DNA from: JBBDMC01 sp963826055
GTDB taxonomy: Bacteria; Pseudomonadota; Alphaproteobacteria; Rhizobiales; Kaistiaceae
Direction: 5' to 3'
Length of the DNA: 64,000 nucleotides
NCBI GenBank assembly: GCA_963826055.1
Contig: CAWGVO010000007.1
Span: 62,001-126,000, forward strand
The notes under the pieces were generated by a model, which was given only the letters and a program-made list of their open reading frames with translations, made no database searches and was not told the DNA's origin. Of the stretch, positions 9,118 to 19,166 are shown one piece after another. A program made the translations under genes and the position numbers. Each line of letters starts with the position of its first letter. Within the stretch, counting starts at the first letter, position 1.

Positions 9118-10426
9118 CTATCCGGACTGGATTTGTACCCGAACCCCCAGCGCTTCACCGGCATGCTTGAGGCCGACGGCAAGGTCGCCGAGGGCCTTGA
9201 CCGCGGCCTCGGCCTTGACGCGCTCCGGGCTGCCGTCCGGCGAGGCCAGGACCTGATCCCAGGGGTCGCCGAGGACGGCGATCTTCGCGGTCGCATCGGC
9301 GACGAGCGCATCCACCTCGGCGGCAATGGCGGGATCGACCGCGGTGACGAGATCGCGGATGCCGGTGCCGGTGTAGCCCGGATACGCGCCGGTCCACACG
9401 TTGGCGATGCCCTTCATGTCGTAGACGAAATCCTGGTGGGTGGTGTCGGAGAAGCAGGAGTGCTCGTCCTCCTGGTCGCCGGAGTCGAGGCCGACGGCCA
9501 TGCGCTCCGACATCAGCTCCTCGCCGGCGAGCACCGCCATGCCGTTGACGATGCGACCGATCGCCTCACGCGGCGCCAGGGCGGCGAAGATCGCGGCGTA
9601 GTTGTCGGGGACGCCGGGCGCCCATGCCTGCTCGAGCCGGCCGAGATCGGCGACAAGCCGGTCGGTGGCGATCTTGAGGTAGGTGCGGCGGCGGTCGTTG
9701 TTGCCCTGGCCGGCGACGTAGTCGCTCACCGGGCGGTCGCCGGGGCCGGTGGCGCTCAGGTCCTGCCCCCACAGCAGGAACTCGATGGCATGCCAGCCGA
9801 GCGTCACGTCGGTCTCGTCGGTGACCTGGTTGTTGACGATCAGGCTGGCGACCGAAATCGCGGTCTCCGGATGGTTGACGATGCCGGCGCCGGGATCGCC
9901 GACGACGTAATCGATGAACGCCTCGTTGACCGGCCAGGAATTGATCTCGCCCTCGATCGCCTCGATCGGCCCGTCGTAGAAACGGTACGCTTCGGTGACG
10001 AGGTAGGCCGGGCGCGCCGCCGTCCACGCGGCGCGCGCCGCGGCCAGCGTCGCGTCGGTCGGGTTGGCGAGGAGCGCGTCAACGGCGGCCTGCAGCTTCA
10101 CGCTTTCGGCGGCAGAAGCGGCATAACTCGCGTGGACGCCGGTCGCATAGGTCGCGATCTCGGCGGAAGCATCGTAGGCATAGTCGGCCGGGTTGGTGTC
10201 GGGCAGCGCGTAGCTCTCCGGCACGACCGCCTCGCCACCCTCGCCGCCCTGGCTGCCCTCGCCGCCCGCCTGGGCAAGCAGCATGATGCGCGCGAGCGCC
10301 GTGTCGGCGGTCGCATGCGAACCGGCAAACGTGATGGGCGGCGGGTTGCGCGGCCAGCGCCGGCACGGCAGCGCCGGCGACCGCGAACAGGCCGACGCCC
10401 AGCCAGGTCTTGCGTCTGGTGGTCAT
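9118..10426 (-). CDS. irpA: Imelysin-family iron-regulated protein (M75), one frameshift
   Basis: The conserved imelysin segment GWHAIEFLLWG (GxHxxE) is present, with the upstream FYDGPIEAIEGEINSWP. The signal peptide MTTRRKTWLGVGLFAVAGAAVPALA (from ATG 10426) is joined to the mature part after removal of one base near 10370. Imelysin proteins are periplasmic or surface proteins linked to iron uptake. It ends 18 bp before DHOR, so they are cotranscribed, and it is divergent from the iron-dependent dioxygenase gene piuC. The haem/iron setting supports iron regulation. Confidence 0.85.
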
Positions 10427-10548
10427 GTACGATCTCCCCTCGTTCGCGGTTCAAGGCCGCGATGTACCAGCTTGACGATGGCAGCCATGGCAGATCACAT
10501 TGCGATTGTCTATAGCGTTGGACGGTTAGACTTGGTTCTCCCAGCAGA

Positions 10549-10578
10549 TTGGAAGAATTCAAAGTCAGACGATAGAAT
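10549..10578 (+). promoter_or_regulatory. Putative sigma70-type promoter for piuC
   Basis: TTGGAA (10549-10554) and TAGAAT (10573-10578) are spaced by 18 bp and lie 32 bp before the piuC start, in an AT-rich 180-bp divergent region between two iron-linked transcription units. I found no clean Fur or Irr box, only AT-rich degenerate palindromes. Confidence 0.35.
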
Positions 10579-10609
10579 TGGAAAAACTATAAAGTGCGAG
10601 TGACCGCAG

Positions 10610-11272
10610 ATGTACTATGTCGTCTCTGACGTCCTTGACGCGGCAGCCGTCGCGGCAGCGCGCGAAACCCTTGCCCAGGCTACGTTTGTCGACGGCCGCG
10701 CCACCGCCGGCTGGCACGCGCGGCTGGTCAAGAAGAACCTGCAGGCGTCGGCGGGCGACCGGGCGGTGGCAGCGCTGCGCGAGACGATCGCCGCGGCGCT
10801 GACGAAGAACGCCCTCTTCCAGCTCATCACGCGGCCGAAGGCGCTGACGCCGCTGATCCTGTCGCGCTACGAGCCGGGCATGGAATACGGCAGCCACGTC
10901 GACGACGCCCTCATGCAGGGGATGCGGACGGACGTTTCCTTCACGCTGTTCCTCAGCGCGCCGGACGACTACGACGGCGGGGCGCTGGTGATCGAGAGCT
11001 CCGGGGGCGAGGAGGACGTGAAGCTGCCGGCGGGGTCGCTGGTCGCCTACCCGTCAACGACGCTGCACCGGGTGCAGCCGGTGACCCGCGGCGAACGGCT
11101 CGCCGCCGTCGGCTGGGCACGCAGCTTCATCCGCGACCCGGCGCGGCGCGAGATGCTGTTCGACCTCGACACGGCGCGGCAGAGCCTCTTCGCGCGCGAG
11201 GGCAAGACGGCCGAGTTCGACCTCCTGTCGAAGACGTCGGCCAACCTGATGCGGATGTGGGCGGAGGACTGA
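10610..11272 (+). CDS. piuC: PiuC/YbiX-type Fe(II)/2-oxoglutarate dioxygenase
   Basis: The intact 220-residue protein has the PKHD family signatures: RYEPGMEYGSHVDDALM with the iron-binding HxD pair, DYDGGALVIE, the distal histidine in PSTTLHRVQPVTRGERLAAVGW and an arginine that can bind 2-oxoglutarate. Members are iron-repressed hydroxylases found beside TonB receptors and iron-uptake genes. Here it faces the imelysin/DHOR operon. Length and start are normal for the family. Confidence 0.9.
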   Translation: MYYVVSDVLDAAAVAAARETLAQATFVDGRATAGWHARLVKKNLQASAGDRAVAALRETIAAALTKNALFQLITRPKALTPLILSRYEPGMEYGSHVDDALMQGMRTDVSFTLFLSAPDDYDGGALVIESSGGEEDVKLPAGSLVAYPSTTLHRVQPVTRGERLAAVGWARSFIRDPARREMLFDLDTARQSLFAREGKTAEFDLLSKTSANLMRMWAED

Positions 11273-11287
11273 GGGCGTCGCCGGCCG

Positions 11288-12435
11288 CTACTCGATCACG
11301 ATCTTCGGCGGGGCGCGGCCGCCCTCGGCGCGTTCGTGCTTGACCCGAAGCCCAGGCGGCGGCGGCGATCTTGCGATAGGCGTCGGCGTGGGGGCTCGCG
11401 GGCTCGGCGACGACGATCGGCTTGCCGGAATCGGACGTCAGCCGAATCTGGAGGTCGAGCGGCACCTCGCCCAGGAACGGCACCTTCAGGCGGTCGGCCT
11501 CGTGGCGGGCGCCGCCGTGGGCGAAGATGTCGGTGCGCTCGCCGCAGTGGGGGCAGACGAAGTAGCTCATGTTCTCGACGATGCCGAGGACCGGCACGCT
11601 GACGCGGCGGAACATGTTGAGGCCCTTGCGCGCGTCGATGAGGGCGAGGTCCTGCGGCGTCGAAACGATGATGGCGCCGGCGAGCGGCACCTGCTGGGCC
11701 ATGGTCAGCTGCACGTCGCCGGTGCCGGGCGGCATGTCGACCACCAGCACGTCGAGTTCGCCCCAGTCGACCTCGCGCAGCATCTGCTGAAGCGCCGAGA
11801 CCACCATCGGGCCGCGCCAGATCATCGGGGTCTCCTCCTCGACCAGGAAGCCCATGGACATCACCTTGACGCCGTAGGCCTCCAGCGGGCGGAGCGTGCG
11901 CTCGTTGACGATCTCGGGGCGCTCGGAGAGGTGAAGCAGGCGCGGCAGCGACGGCCCGTAGATGTCGGCGTCGAGGATGCCGACCTTGAGACCGTTGACG
12001 TTCAGCGCCATGGCGAGGTTCACCGCCGTGGTCGACTTGCCGACGCCGCCCTTGCCGCTCGCCACCGCGATGATGGCGTCGATGCCGGGAACGCCGATGG
12101 CGGCCGGCGGCTGGGCCGGCGGCGTGGCGGTGGCCCGGTGCCGCGGCGGCGGCGGGCGCCGAGCCGCTGCCGGCGGCGCCGGCCTTCTTCTCCGCCGTCA
12201 GCGCCACCATGGCGCCGGTGACGCCGGGGATGGCGCGCACCGCCGTCTCGGCGGCGGCGCGCATCGGCTCGTACGCCTCGGCGCGCTCGGCCGGCACGGT
12301 GATGGAGAACATCACCTTGCCGTTGGAGACGACGATGTCGGAGACCATGCCGCGGCGCACGATGTCACGGTCGTCGTCGGGGCCGCGGATGCTGCCCAGC
12401 CGTTCCAGCACGATCTGTTTGTCGACGTCGGCCAA
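11288..12435 (-). CDS. mrp: Mrp/ApbC iron-sulfur cluster carrier ATPase, two frameshifts
   Basis: The N-terminal MIP18-like domain (VLERLGSIRGPDDDRDIVRRGMV) is followed by an Ala/Pro linker and the ATPase: deviant Walker A VASGKGGVGKSTTAVN, DADIYGPSLPRLL, VDMPPGTGD and the paired cysteines of FVCPHCGE. The family C-terminus APPKIVIE is present in a third frame. Frames change near 12150 (one extra G) and near 11345. The start is uncertain; the first suitable codon is TTG 12435. Role: binding and transfer of Fe-S clusters in the cytoplasm. Confidence 0.85.
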
Positions 12436-12608
12436 TGTTCTGGAGGTCCCGCCCGGTTTCTGTCGCGGGCGGAATGTAGTCGCTGGGGGTCGCCGGTCAA
12501 CGGCCACGCCGGGATTCGCATCTTTTCGGGCGGGTGTCGTAAGGTGGTCGCCGTCGAGCGCCGCGGAATCGCGCGGCATCCGTCCCACAGCAACGAAAGT
12601 CTGCAACA

Positions 12609-13499
12609 ATGGCAAAAGTCGCCTTCATCGGCCTTGGGGTCATGGGGTATCCGATGGCCGGGCACCTCGCCAAACGCGGCGGCCACGACGTGACCGTCTA
12701 CAACCGCACCGCCGCCAAGGCCGAGAAGTGGGTCGCCGACGTACGGCGGCGCGTCGGCGCCGACCCCGCGCGAGGCGGCCGCCGGCGCGGCGTTCGTGTT
12801 CTCCTGCGTCGGCAACGACGACGACCTGCGCTCGGTGATCCTCGGTCCCGACGGGGCGCTCGCCGGCATGGCGGCCGGGACGACGCTCATCGACAACACC
12901 ACCGCCTCGGCGATCGTGGCGCGCGAGATTTACGCGCGTGGCACAGGAGGCCGGGCGTCGGATTCCTCGACGCGCCGGTCTCCGGCGGCCAGGCCGGCGC
13001 CGAGAACGGGCAGCTCACCGTCATGGTCGGCGGCGAACGCGACGTGTTCGAGGCGGCCAAGCCGGTGATCGAATGCTACGCCAAGATGGTGGGGCTGATG
13101 GGGCCGGCGGGCGCCGGCCAGCTCACCAAGATGGTCAACCAGATCTGCATCGCCGGCCTCGTCCAGGGCCTGTCGGAAGGCATCCACTTCGCCAAGAAGG
13201 CCGGCCTCGACGTCGAGCAGGTGATCGGCGTCATCTCCAAGGGGGCGGCGCAGTCCTGGCAGATGGAGAACCGCTGGAAGACGATGAACGCGGGCGAGTT
13301 CAACCACGGCTTCGCGGTCGACTGGATGCGCAAGGACCTTTCGATCGCCATCGCCGAGGCGCGCCAGAACGGCGCCCGGCTGCCGGTGGCGGCGCTGGTC
13401 GACCAGTTCTACGCCGAGGTGCAGGCGATGGGCGGCAAGCGCTGGGACACGTCGAGTTTGATCGCCCGGCTGGAGCGGGATGACCTAGACGACGACTGA
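12609..13499 (+). CDS. Beta-hydroxyacid dehydrogenase (HIBADH/GarR type), compensating frameshifts
   Basis: The N-terminal nucleotide-binding loop is VAFIGLGVMGYPMAGHLAK, the substrate loop is FLDAPVSGGQAGAENGQLTV, and the catalytic lysine lies in GAGQLTKMVNQI. Extra bases near 12740, 12937 and 12957 shift the frame three times so that the gene ends in its original frame; in the shifted section AAGAAFVFSCVGNDDDL is the expected sequence. Repaired length is about 296 residues. The product reduces or oxidises a 3-hydroxyacid with NAD(P); the exact substrate (3-hydroxyisobutyrate, tartronate semialdehyde or other) is not readable. Confidence 0.8.
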   Translation: MAKVAFIGLGVMGYPMAGHLAKRGGHDVTVYNRTAAKAEKWVADVRRRVGADPARGGRRRGVRVLLRRQRRRPALGDPRSRRGARRHGGRDDAHRQHHRLGDRGARDLRAWHRRPGVGFLDAPVSGGQAGAENGQLTVMVGGERDVFEAAKPVIECYAKMVGLMGPAGAGQLTKMVNQICIAGLVQGLSEGIHFAKKAGLDVEQVIGVISKGAAQSWQMENRWKTMNAGEFNHGFAVDWMRKDLSIAIAEARQNGARLPVAALVDQFYAEVQAMGGKRWDTSSLIARLERDDLDDD

Positions 13500-14178
13500 T
13501 GTCGAGACCGTCGCCGAACGAGCGGACGGTCCGCTCGGCCGCCGAGGCCGCAGCCGCGTCGGCATTGCGCACTGTCGGCACGGCGAAGCACCGAGCGTGG
13601 CGCACTTCGGCGTGCCGCAACGTCGCCGGGCGCGCGTCCTGCTGAAGCGTCAAAGCACTCGTGCGCGACCACGCCTGCGCAGCGTCGCTGTGGAAGACCG
13701 GCTGCACGAGGCGCGCATCCTCGGCGTGCGATCGACGAGCCAGAGCAAGGTCACGCACCGCCGGATGGATGCCTGGGCCGCCAGCTTCGATCATGGGCCG
13801 CTTGCGACGGCGTGCCTGCAGCTGTTCGCGTCGACGCCCTTCGTCGACCAGAAGGTGGTTTCGAATGGGCGACAGACGAGCGCGAATTCGTCCGGCGATC
13901 GCCGCCTTCGCGCTGATCGCCGGCTACGACCGTTCACGACGACAGCCGCCGACGCGCGATTCCTGCCGTACCTCGACGATCGAGTGCTCACCGATCGCGC
14001 GCTCAAGCGATCACTGGGCGCTCCGCCAGATCGGAAGCGCGCCTTTCGCGCGCTGCACGATGGCGCTCGGCGCCTGAAGTGGCCGATTCCGACACTTGCT
14101 GCCCGCTGGATCGACATTGAGCGGAGCGGGAGCCCCACCGGGACTGCAAATGTCAAATTCGCTCCACCAAGCAAGCTG
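13500..14178. other. 680-bp stretch without a recognisable gene
   Basis: Several frames are open on both strands because of high GC, but none gives a familiar domain, a plausible ribosome-binding site or codon use like its neighbours. The DNA is rich in CGATCG-type words. A degraded gene or a short genomic insertion is possible. Confidence 0.5.
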
Positions 14179-14683
14179 TCAGGCGGCGCGGGACTTCTCT
14201 TTGTCTTTTTCTTTTTCGACGGGAACGTAGTTCAGCGGCAGCGCCGTGGTGTACTTGATCTGCTCCATCGCGAAGGTGGTGGAGACGTCGGCGATGGTGA
14301 TCTTGGAGATCAGCCGCTTGTAGAGGGCGTCGTAAGCCTCGATGTCGGGCACGACGATCTTCATGCAGATAGTCGACCTTGCCGGCCATGCGGTAGAACT
14401 CGACCACTTCGGGGAAGTCCTTGACCACCTCGGAGAAGCGCTTCAGCCACTCGTCGTTGTGCTGGTCGGTGGTGATGGACACGAAGGCGGTCACCTTGGT
14501 GTTGACCTTCTTCGGGTCGAGCAGGGCGACGCGGCCGGTGATGACGCCCTCCTCCTCCAGCCGCTGGATGCGGCGCCAGCACGGCGTCGTCGAAAGCCCG
14601 ATGCGGCGGCCGATCTCGGCGACCGGCACGGTGGCGTCCTCCTGGAGAATTTGCAGGATCTTGCGGTCGAGACGGTCGATCAT
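14179..14683 (-). CDS. Lrp/AsnC-family transcription regulator, one frameshift
   Basis: The protein starts with MIDRLDRKILQILQEDATV and the AsnC-type helix-turn-helix VAEIGRRIGLSTTPCWRRIQRL, followed by the RAM ligand-binding domain. The frame breaks after AGKVDYL near 14360; removing one C joins it to MKIVVPDIEAYDALYKRLIS. Repaired length, about 167 residues, is usual. The adjacent promoter carries repeated TATTTTCCTC boxes and a GGAAA-TAT-TTTCC palindrome, consistent with autoregulation. No amino-acid catabolic gene is adjacent, so the effector is unknown. Confidence 0.85.
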
Positions 14684-14733
14684 GGCGGGAGCCCTTTGAT
14701 AATCCAATTCCGCATATCGGGACAATCGTGGGA

Positions 14734-14786
14734 TATTTTCCTCTCGATCCCCGAATCATGGCGCCGTTATCGGAAATATTTTCCTC
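14734..14786. promoter_or_regulatory. Paired repeats upstream of the Lrp gene
   Basis: TATTTTCCTC occurs at 14734-14743 and again at 14777-14786, 43 bp apart, close to four helical turns. The second copy is part of a palindrome, GGAAATATTTTCC (14772-14784). Phased AT-rich sites of this kind are usual for Lrp-type octamers. They lie 50-105 bp upstream of the start of the minus-strand regulator gene. Confidence 0.45.
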
Positions 14787-14796
14787 CAATGTCAAT

Positions 14797-15394
14797 TCAC
14801 CGGGCAAGCCGGCGGCCGACCTCGGCCCTCAGAACCGGCAGAAACTCGGCCTCGAACCAGGGATTCTTCCTGAGCCAGGCGTTGTTGCGCCACGACGGGT
14901 GCGGCAGGGGCAGGACCGCTGGCGCGGCGGTGGCGGCAAAAATTTCGCGCCAGGCGGCGACGGTCTCGGTGAGCGTCGGTCGGGCGAGACGGCCGAGGTG
15001 CCAGGCCTGGGCATAGGTGCCGACCGGCGAGCATGAGGTCGATCCGCGGCATCGCCTCAAACAGCCGCGCGCGCCAGGCGGGCGCGCATTCCCGCCGCGG
15101 CGGCAGGTCGGCTCCGCGCGCATCCTGCCCCGGGAAGCAGAAGCCCATGGGGACGATGGCGATCCGGCGTACGTCGTAGAACGTGGCGGCATCGACGCCC
15201 ATCCAGGCGCGCAGCCGCTCGCCGGACGGGTCGGTGAACGGAACGCCCGAGGCGTGGACGCGCACCCCCGGCGCCTGGCCGACCACGCAGATCGTCGCCG
15301 TCGCCGACACCCGCAGCACCGGCCGTGGCTCGTGCGGCAGCGGCGGCCCTCGAGGCGCGTCGCGACAGATGCGGCAGGCGCGGATCGCCCGCAC
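14797..15394 (-). CDS. Uracil-DNA glycosylase family protein, one frameshift
   Basis: The UDG-superfamily motif A is ICVVGQAPG, the motif near the C-terminus is LPLPHPSWRNNAWL, and GVPFTDPSGERLRAWMGV lies between. A cysteine pair (RACRICRDAP) near the N-terminus is typical of this small bacterial subgroup. The frame shifts near 15025, where removing one G gives LMLAVGTYAQAWHLG. The start is unclear: GTG 15394 is the first good codon but the frame is open further upstream. Role: removal of uracil or related bases from DNA. Confidence 0.75.
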
Positions 15395-15484
15395 GATCCG
15401 CTTGAGCGCACGCTCGTCGGGTGCGGCGGCGCTGCCGACAGTCGGCCGGCCGCGATGATCGTTCAGCAGGCAGTAGCGGCCCCG

Positions 15485-15516
15485 TTAACCATGTTCCTGA
15501 GTAGGAGATTAAGCAT
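15485..15516 (+). promoter_or_regulatory. CtrA-like half-sites upstream of a DivJ/PleC-family kinase
   Basis: TTAACCAT (15485-15492) and TTAAGCAT (15509-15516) lie in the same orientation, 24 bp apart and 70-100 bp before the kinase start. TTAACCAT is the half-site described for rhizobial CtrA. With a cell-cycle-type kinase next to it, CtrA control is plausible; this is inference from motif and position. Confidence 0.4.
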
Positions 15517-15586
15517 TTCCCGGCACCGTATATCCTAGGGACTGGACGCGGTTTCCACGATGAAGATCGGACAGGAGGTGGGTGGA

Positions 15587-17131
15587 ATGAGCACCGTTCC
15601 AAGCGCTTCCGACAGTGAAAAGCGAACGAGCGCCAGCCGCGAGCGGGCCAACCGCCGTCGCTCGGTCCTGCGCGCGGTGCGCGAGCAGCGCGAGCGGCTG
15701 GTGTCGACGTCGGGTACGCGGCCCGCCTTCGACTACGAGCTGGCGCTGACGTTCGCGCGCAACCGCATCAGTGCGATCTACGCGCTGCCGCTGCTGATCG
15801 CGATCGTCGCCACCGCCGGCCTGTTGTGGATCAGCCCGGTCGTCGTCGCGGCCTGGGCGAGCGGCGGTGCTCGCCGCCCACGTCGGCATGATCGCGCTCT
15901 GCCGCAAATACACGCTGCTGCCGCAAGCGCAGGTGTCGAGCCGGGCATGGACGCGCCGCTTCGTCGTCGCCGAGTTCGTCGGCAGCATCGCCTGGGCGTC
16001 GGTCCTGCTGCTGGTGCCGGCGTCGGCGGCGGACGTCGCCGGCCTCGAGGTCTTCCAGTTCACCACGATGCTGATCGTGGTGTCGGTGATCACCTCGCTC
16101 GCCTCGACCGTGCCATCGGCGGCGGTCGCCGGTACCGTGCCGATCACGCTGACGCTCGCCGCGCTCTACGTCAGCCGCAGCGATTTCCTTTACGTCGTCC
16201 TGTCGATCATGGCGCTCGGGGCGCAGTTCTTCTTCCTGGTGCTGGCATCGCGGCTCTATTCGGCGACGCTCGCCATGCTCGGCTTCCGCGCCGAGAAGGA
16301 CCTGCTCATCGCCGAACTGGAGACCGCCAAGTCGATCTCGGACGAGTCGCGCCGGCGCGCCGAAGAGGCGAACCTCGCCAAGTCGCGCTTCCTGGCGACG
16401 ATGAGCCACGAACTGAGGACGCCGCTCAACGCCATCCTCGGCTTCTCGGAAATCGTCAAGAACGAGGTGCTCGGGCCCGGTCGGCAACGAATCCTACAAG
16501 GACTACCTCGACGACATCCACGCCAGCGGCCAGCACCTCCTCAACCTGATCAACGAAATCCTCGACCTGTCGCGCATCGAGGCCGGCCGTTACGAGCTCA
16601 ACGAGGAAGCGATCAACCTCGTCGGACGTGGCGGAAGAGTGCCAGCACCTGATGCAGCTCAAGGCGAAAGCCAAGGGCATCATCATCACCGAGCACTATC
16701 AGCGCGGCATGCCGCGGCTGTGGGCGGACGACAAGGCGGTGCGCCAGATCACCCTCAACCTGTTGTCCAACGCCATCAAGTTCACGCCGCTCAGCGGCGA
16801 AATCTCGATCACCGTCGGGTCGATCCCCGACCGCGGCCAGTTCCTGTCGATCCGCGACAACGGTCCCGGCATTCCGCCGGAGGAAATCCCGATCGTGATG
16901 TCGTCGTTCGGGCAGGGCTCGATCGCGATCAAGAGCGCGGAGCGCGGCGCCGGCCTCGGCCTGCCGATCGTGCAGGCGCTGATGCGCACCCACGACGGCT
17001 GGTTCGAACTGAAATCGAAGCTGCGCGAGGGCACCGAGGCCATCGCTATCTTCCCGCAATCGCGGGTGATGGAGGCGCTGGCGCCGATCGACGAGGGCGA
17101 GGGCCGCCGGCGCTGGCTGCGCGCGAGCTAG
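15587..17131 (+). CDS. DivJ/PleC-family membrane histidine kinase, three frameshifts
   Basis: The start at 15587 is chosen because AGGAGGTG lies 6-7 nt upstream; an in-frame ATG at 15560 lacks this. The order is: about 70 cytoplasmic residues, five or six membrane helices (about 75-235), a short coil, the phosphoacceptor box SHELRTPLNAILGFSEIVKNE, and an HATPase domain with LNLLSNAIKFTP, DNGPGIP and GAGLGLPIV. Extra bases near 15865, 16483 and 16617 break the frame. The H-box sequence places it with the DivJ/PleC/PdhS kinases that act on DivK. No extracellular sensor domain is visible. Confidence 0.8.
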
Positions 17132-18157
17132 CCGTCGCTTTCCGACACGCCGGCCTCAGAAAACGTCGCCATGCCGGCGTGGAGGCGCACCGCGGCCTTG
17201 ACGATACCGGCGGCAAGCGCCGCGCCGGTGCCCTCCCCGAGGCGCATCCCCAGATCAAGCAGCGGGGCCTTGCCCATGCGGTCGAGGGCGCGGCGGTGGG
17301 CGGCCTCGGCCGAAACGTGGCCGAACAGGCAATGATCGAGCGCGCCCCGGTCGAGCGCGAAGAGGACCGCGGCCGCGGCGGTGGCGACGAAACCATCGAC
17401 GATGACCGGCACCCGCTCGAGACGGGCGGCAAGGATGGCGCCCGCCATCGCCGCCAGTTCGCGACCGCCGAGCCGGCGCAGAACCTCCAGCGGATCCTTG
17501 AGATGCCCGGCGTGGTGGGCGAGCGCGGCGGCAACGGCGGCGCGCTTGCGTTCGAGCCCGGCCGCGTCGACGCCGGTGCCGAGCCCGACCCAGTCGGCGG
17601 CCTCGCCGCCGAAGAGGGCGCACAACACGGCAGCGGCAACGGTGGTGTTGCCGATCCCCATCTCGCCGACGCACAACAGATCGACGCCGCCGGCGATCGC
17701 TTCCATGCCGAACGCCATGGTGCCGGCGCACGCGGCCTCGTCGAGGGCCGCCTCGCGGGTGATGTCGCCGGTCGGCATGTCCAGGGCGAGGTCGTAGACC
17801 TTGAGACCGAGGTCGTAGGCGAGGCAGATCTGGTTGATGGCGGCGCCGCCGGCGGCGAAGTTGGCGACCATCTGCTGGGTGACGGCGGCCGGATAGGCCG
17901 AGACGCCGGCCGGCGGCGACGCCGTGGTTGCCGGCGAAGATCGCGACCAGCGGCCGGTTGACGGCGGGCGGCGCCCTGCCCTGCCAGGCGGCCAGCCACT
18001 CGACGATCTCCTCCATCCGGCCAAGCGAGCCGGCGGGTTTGGTGAGCGTGGCGTCGCGGGCGCGCACCTTCGCCACCGCATCGGCATCCGCCGCCGGCAT
18101 GCGGGCGACAAGGGCGCGAATGTCGTCGAAAGGAAGCGCGGAGGTCGAGGGGAACAT
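17128..18157 (-). CDS. cobT: CobT, nicotinate-nucleotide-DMB phosphoribosyltransferase, one frameshift
   Basis: The protein has the CobT landmarks: KPAGSLGRMEEI, FAGNHGVAA, GVDLLCVGEMGIGNTTVAAA, VPVIVDGFVATAAAAV and a C-terminal LGEGTGAALA. One extra C near 17915 splits it after FAGNHGVAAG. It forms the alpha-ribazole phosphate of the lower cobalamin ligand in the cytoplasm. The gene is divergent from cobS, the next enzyme in the pathway, across 107 bp, and convergent with the kinase gene, whose stop overlaps its end. Confidence 0.9.
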
Positions 18158-18264
18158 CGGCGGCGGCCCGGGAGGGGATGGAGCGCGGCGATCCTTGGCC
18201 CGACCGCCGCGCGGTTCTATAACCGTCGGGCAACGCGGCGCAAGCGCGCTACGGGTGGCGGGGC

Positions 18265-19064
18265 ATGAAGGGCGACGACACTTCCAGCTTCGATTTCGAC
18301 AACGTCGGCGACGATCTCAAGAGCGCGATCGTCTTCCTGACACGCCTGCCGCCGCACGTGGTCGGCGCCGACACCCATGAAGCCCCCGATTTCCGGCGCG
18401 GGGCGCGGGTCTTCCCCCTGGTCGGCGCGCTCATCGGCCTCGCCGGCGGGGTGGTCCTGATCGTGGCGGCGTTCCTCGGCATGCCGCCGCTGGTGTCGGC
18501 CGGGCTCGCCGTCGCTGCGACAATGATGCTCACCGGCGCCCTCCATGAGGACGGGCTCGCCGACACCGCCGACAGTTTCGGCGGGTCGACACGCGAGCGG
18601 CGGCTCGAAATCATGGACGACAGCCGCGTCGGCACCTATGGCGCGGCCGCGCTCGTGCTCTCGATCCTGCTCAGGGTCGCCGCATTGGCGGCGATCCCCG
18701 GCCGCGGCGGGTTCGCCGCGGCGCTGGTGCTGATCGCCGGGGAGGCCGTCTCGCGCGCCGCGCTCGTCCGCGTCTGGTACGACCTGCCGGCGGCGCGCAT
18801 GAGCGGTCTTGCGCACGAGACGGGCCCGCCGGGCGAGAACGCGATGCTGATCGCGATCGCAACCGCGGTCGTGATCGCCGTCATCACCGCGCTCCAGCGG
18901 TCGGCCTCAGGGCGACGCTGCTCGGCTCTGTTCTTGCCGCAATCGCCACGTATGGGTTCATCCGGCTGACGGCCCAGGCGATCGGCGGACGTACCGGTGA
19001 TTCGCTCGGCGCCTGCCAGCAGATCGCCTTGATCGCCTTCCTGATCGGGGCAGCCGCCATCTGA
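18265..19064 (+). CDS. cobS: CobS, adenosylcobinamide-GDP ribazoletransferase, one frameshift
   Basis: This membrane protein shows the CobS segment GALHEDGLADTADSFGGSTRERRLEIMDDSRVGTYG (given by its key residues HEDGLADTAD and MDDSRVGTYG) and several hydrophobic helices. Near 18895 the frame changes; here one base seems lost, after which the C-terminus reads GLRATLLGSVLAAIATYGF and ends at 19064. Repaired length is about 266 residues, normal. It joins adenosylcobinamide-GDP to alpha-ribazole in the inner membrane, the last step of cobalamin assembly. Confidence 0.9.
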
Positions 19065-19166
19065 TCGCCGCCAGTAACGTGTCGCCCGTCAAATGATGAT
19101 CCCGCCCCGCGTTCGTCATTCCATCGTCGATTCCGGTCAGGCGCGGCCGCGCGGACGGGCCGTCCG

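Noticed and set aside
8269..10515. A 748-codon plus-strand frame opposite the DHOR and imelysin genes
   Set aside because: It is antisense to two recognisable exported proteins, has no domain and an Arg/Gly/Ala-rich composition typical of GC-rich shadow frames.
18158..18264. A cobalamin riboswitch between cobT and cobS
   Set aside because: The 107-bp gap is too short and lacks a B12-box-like sequence.
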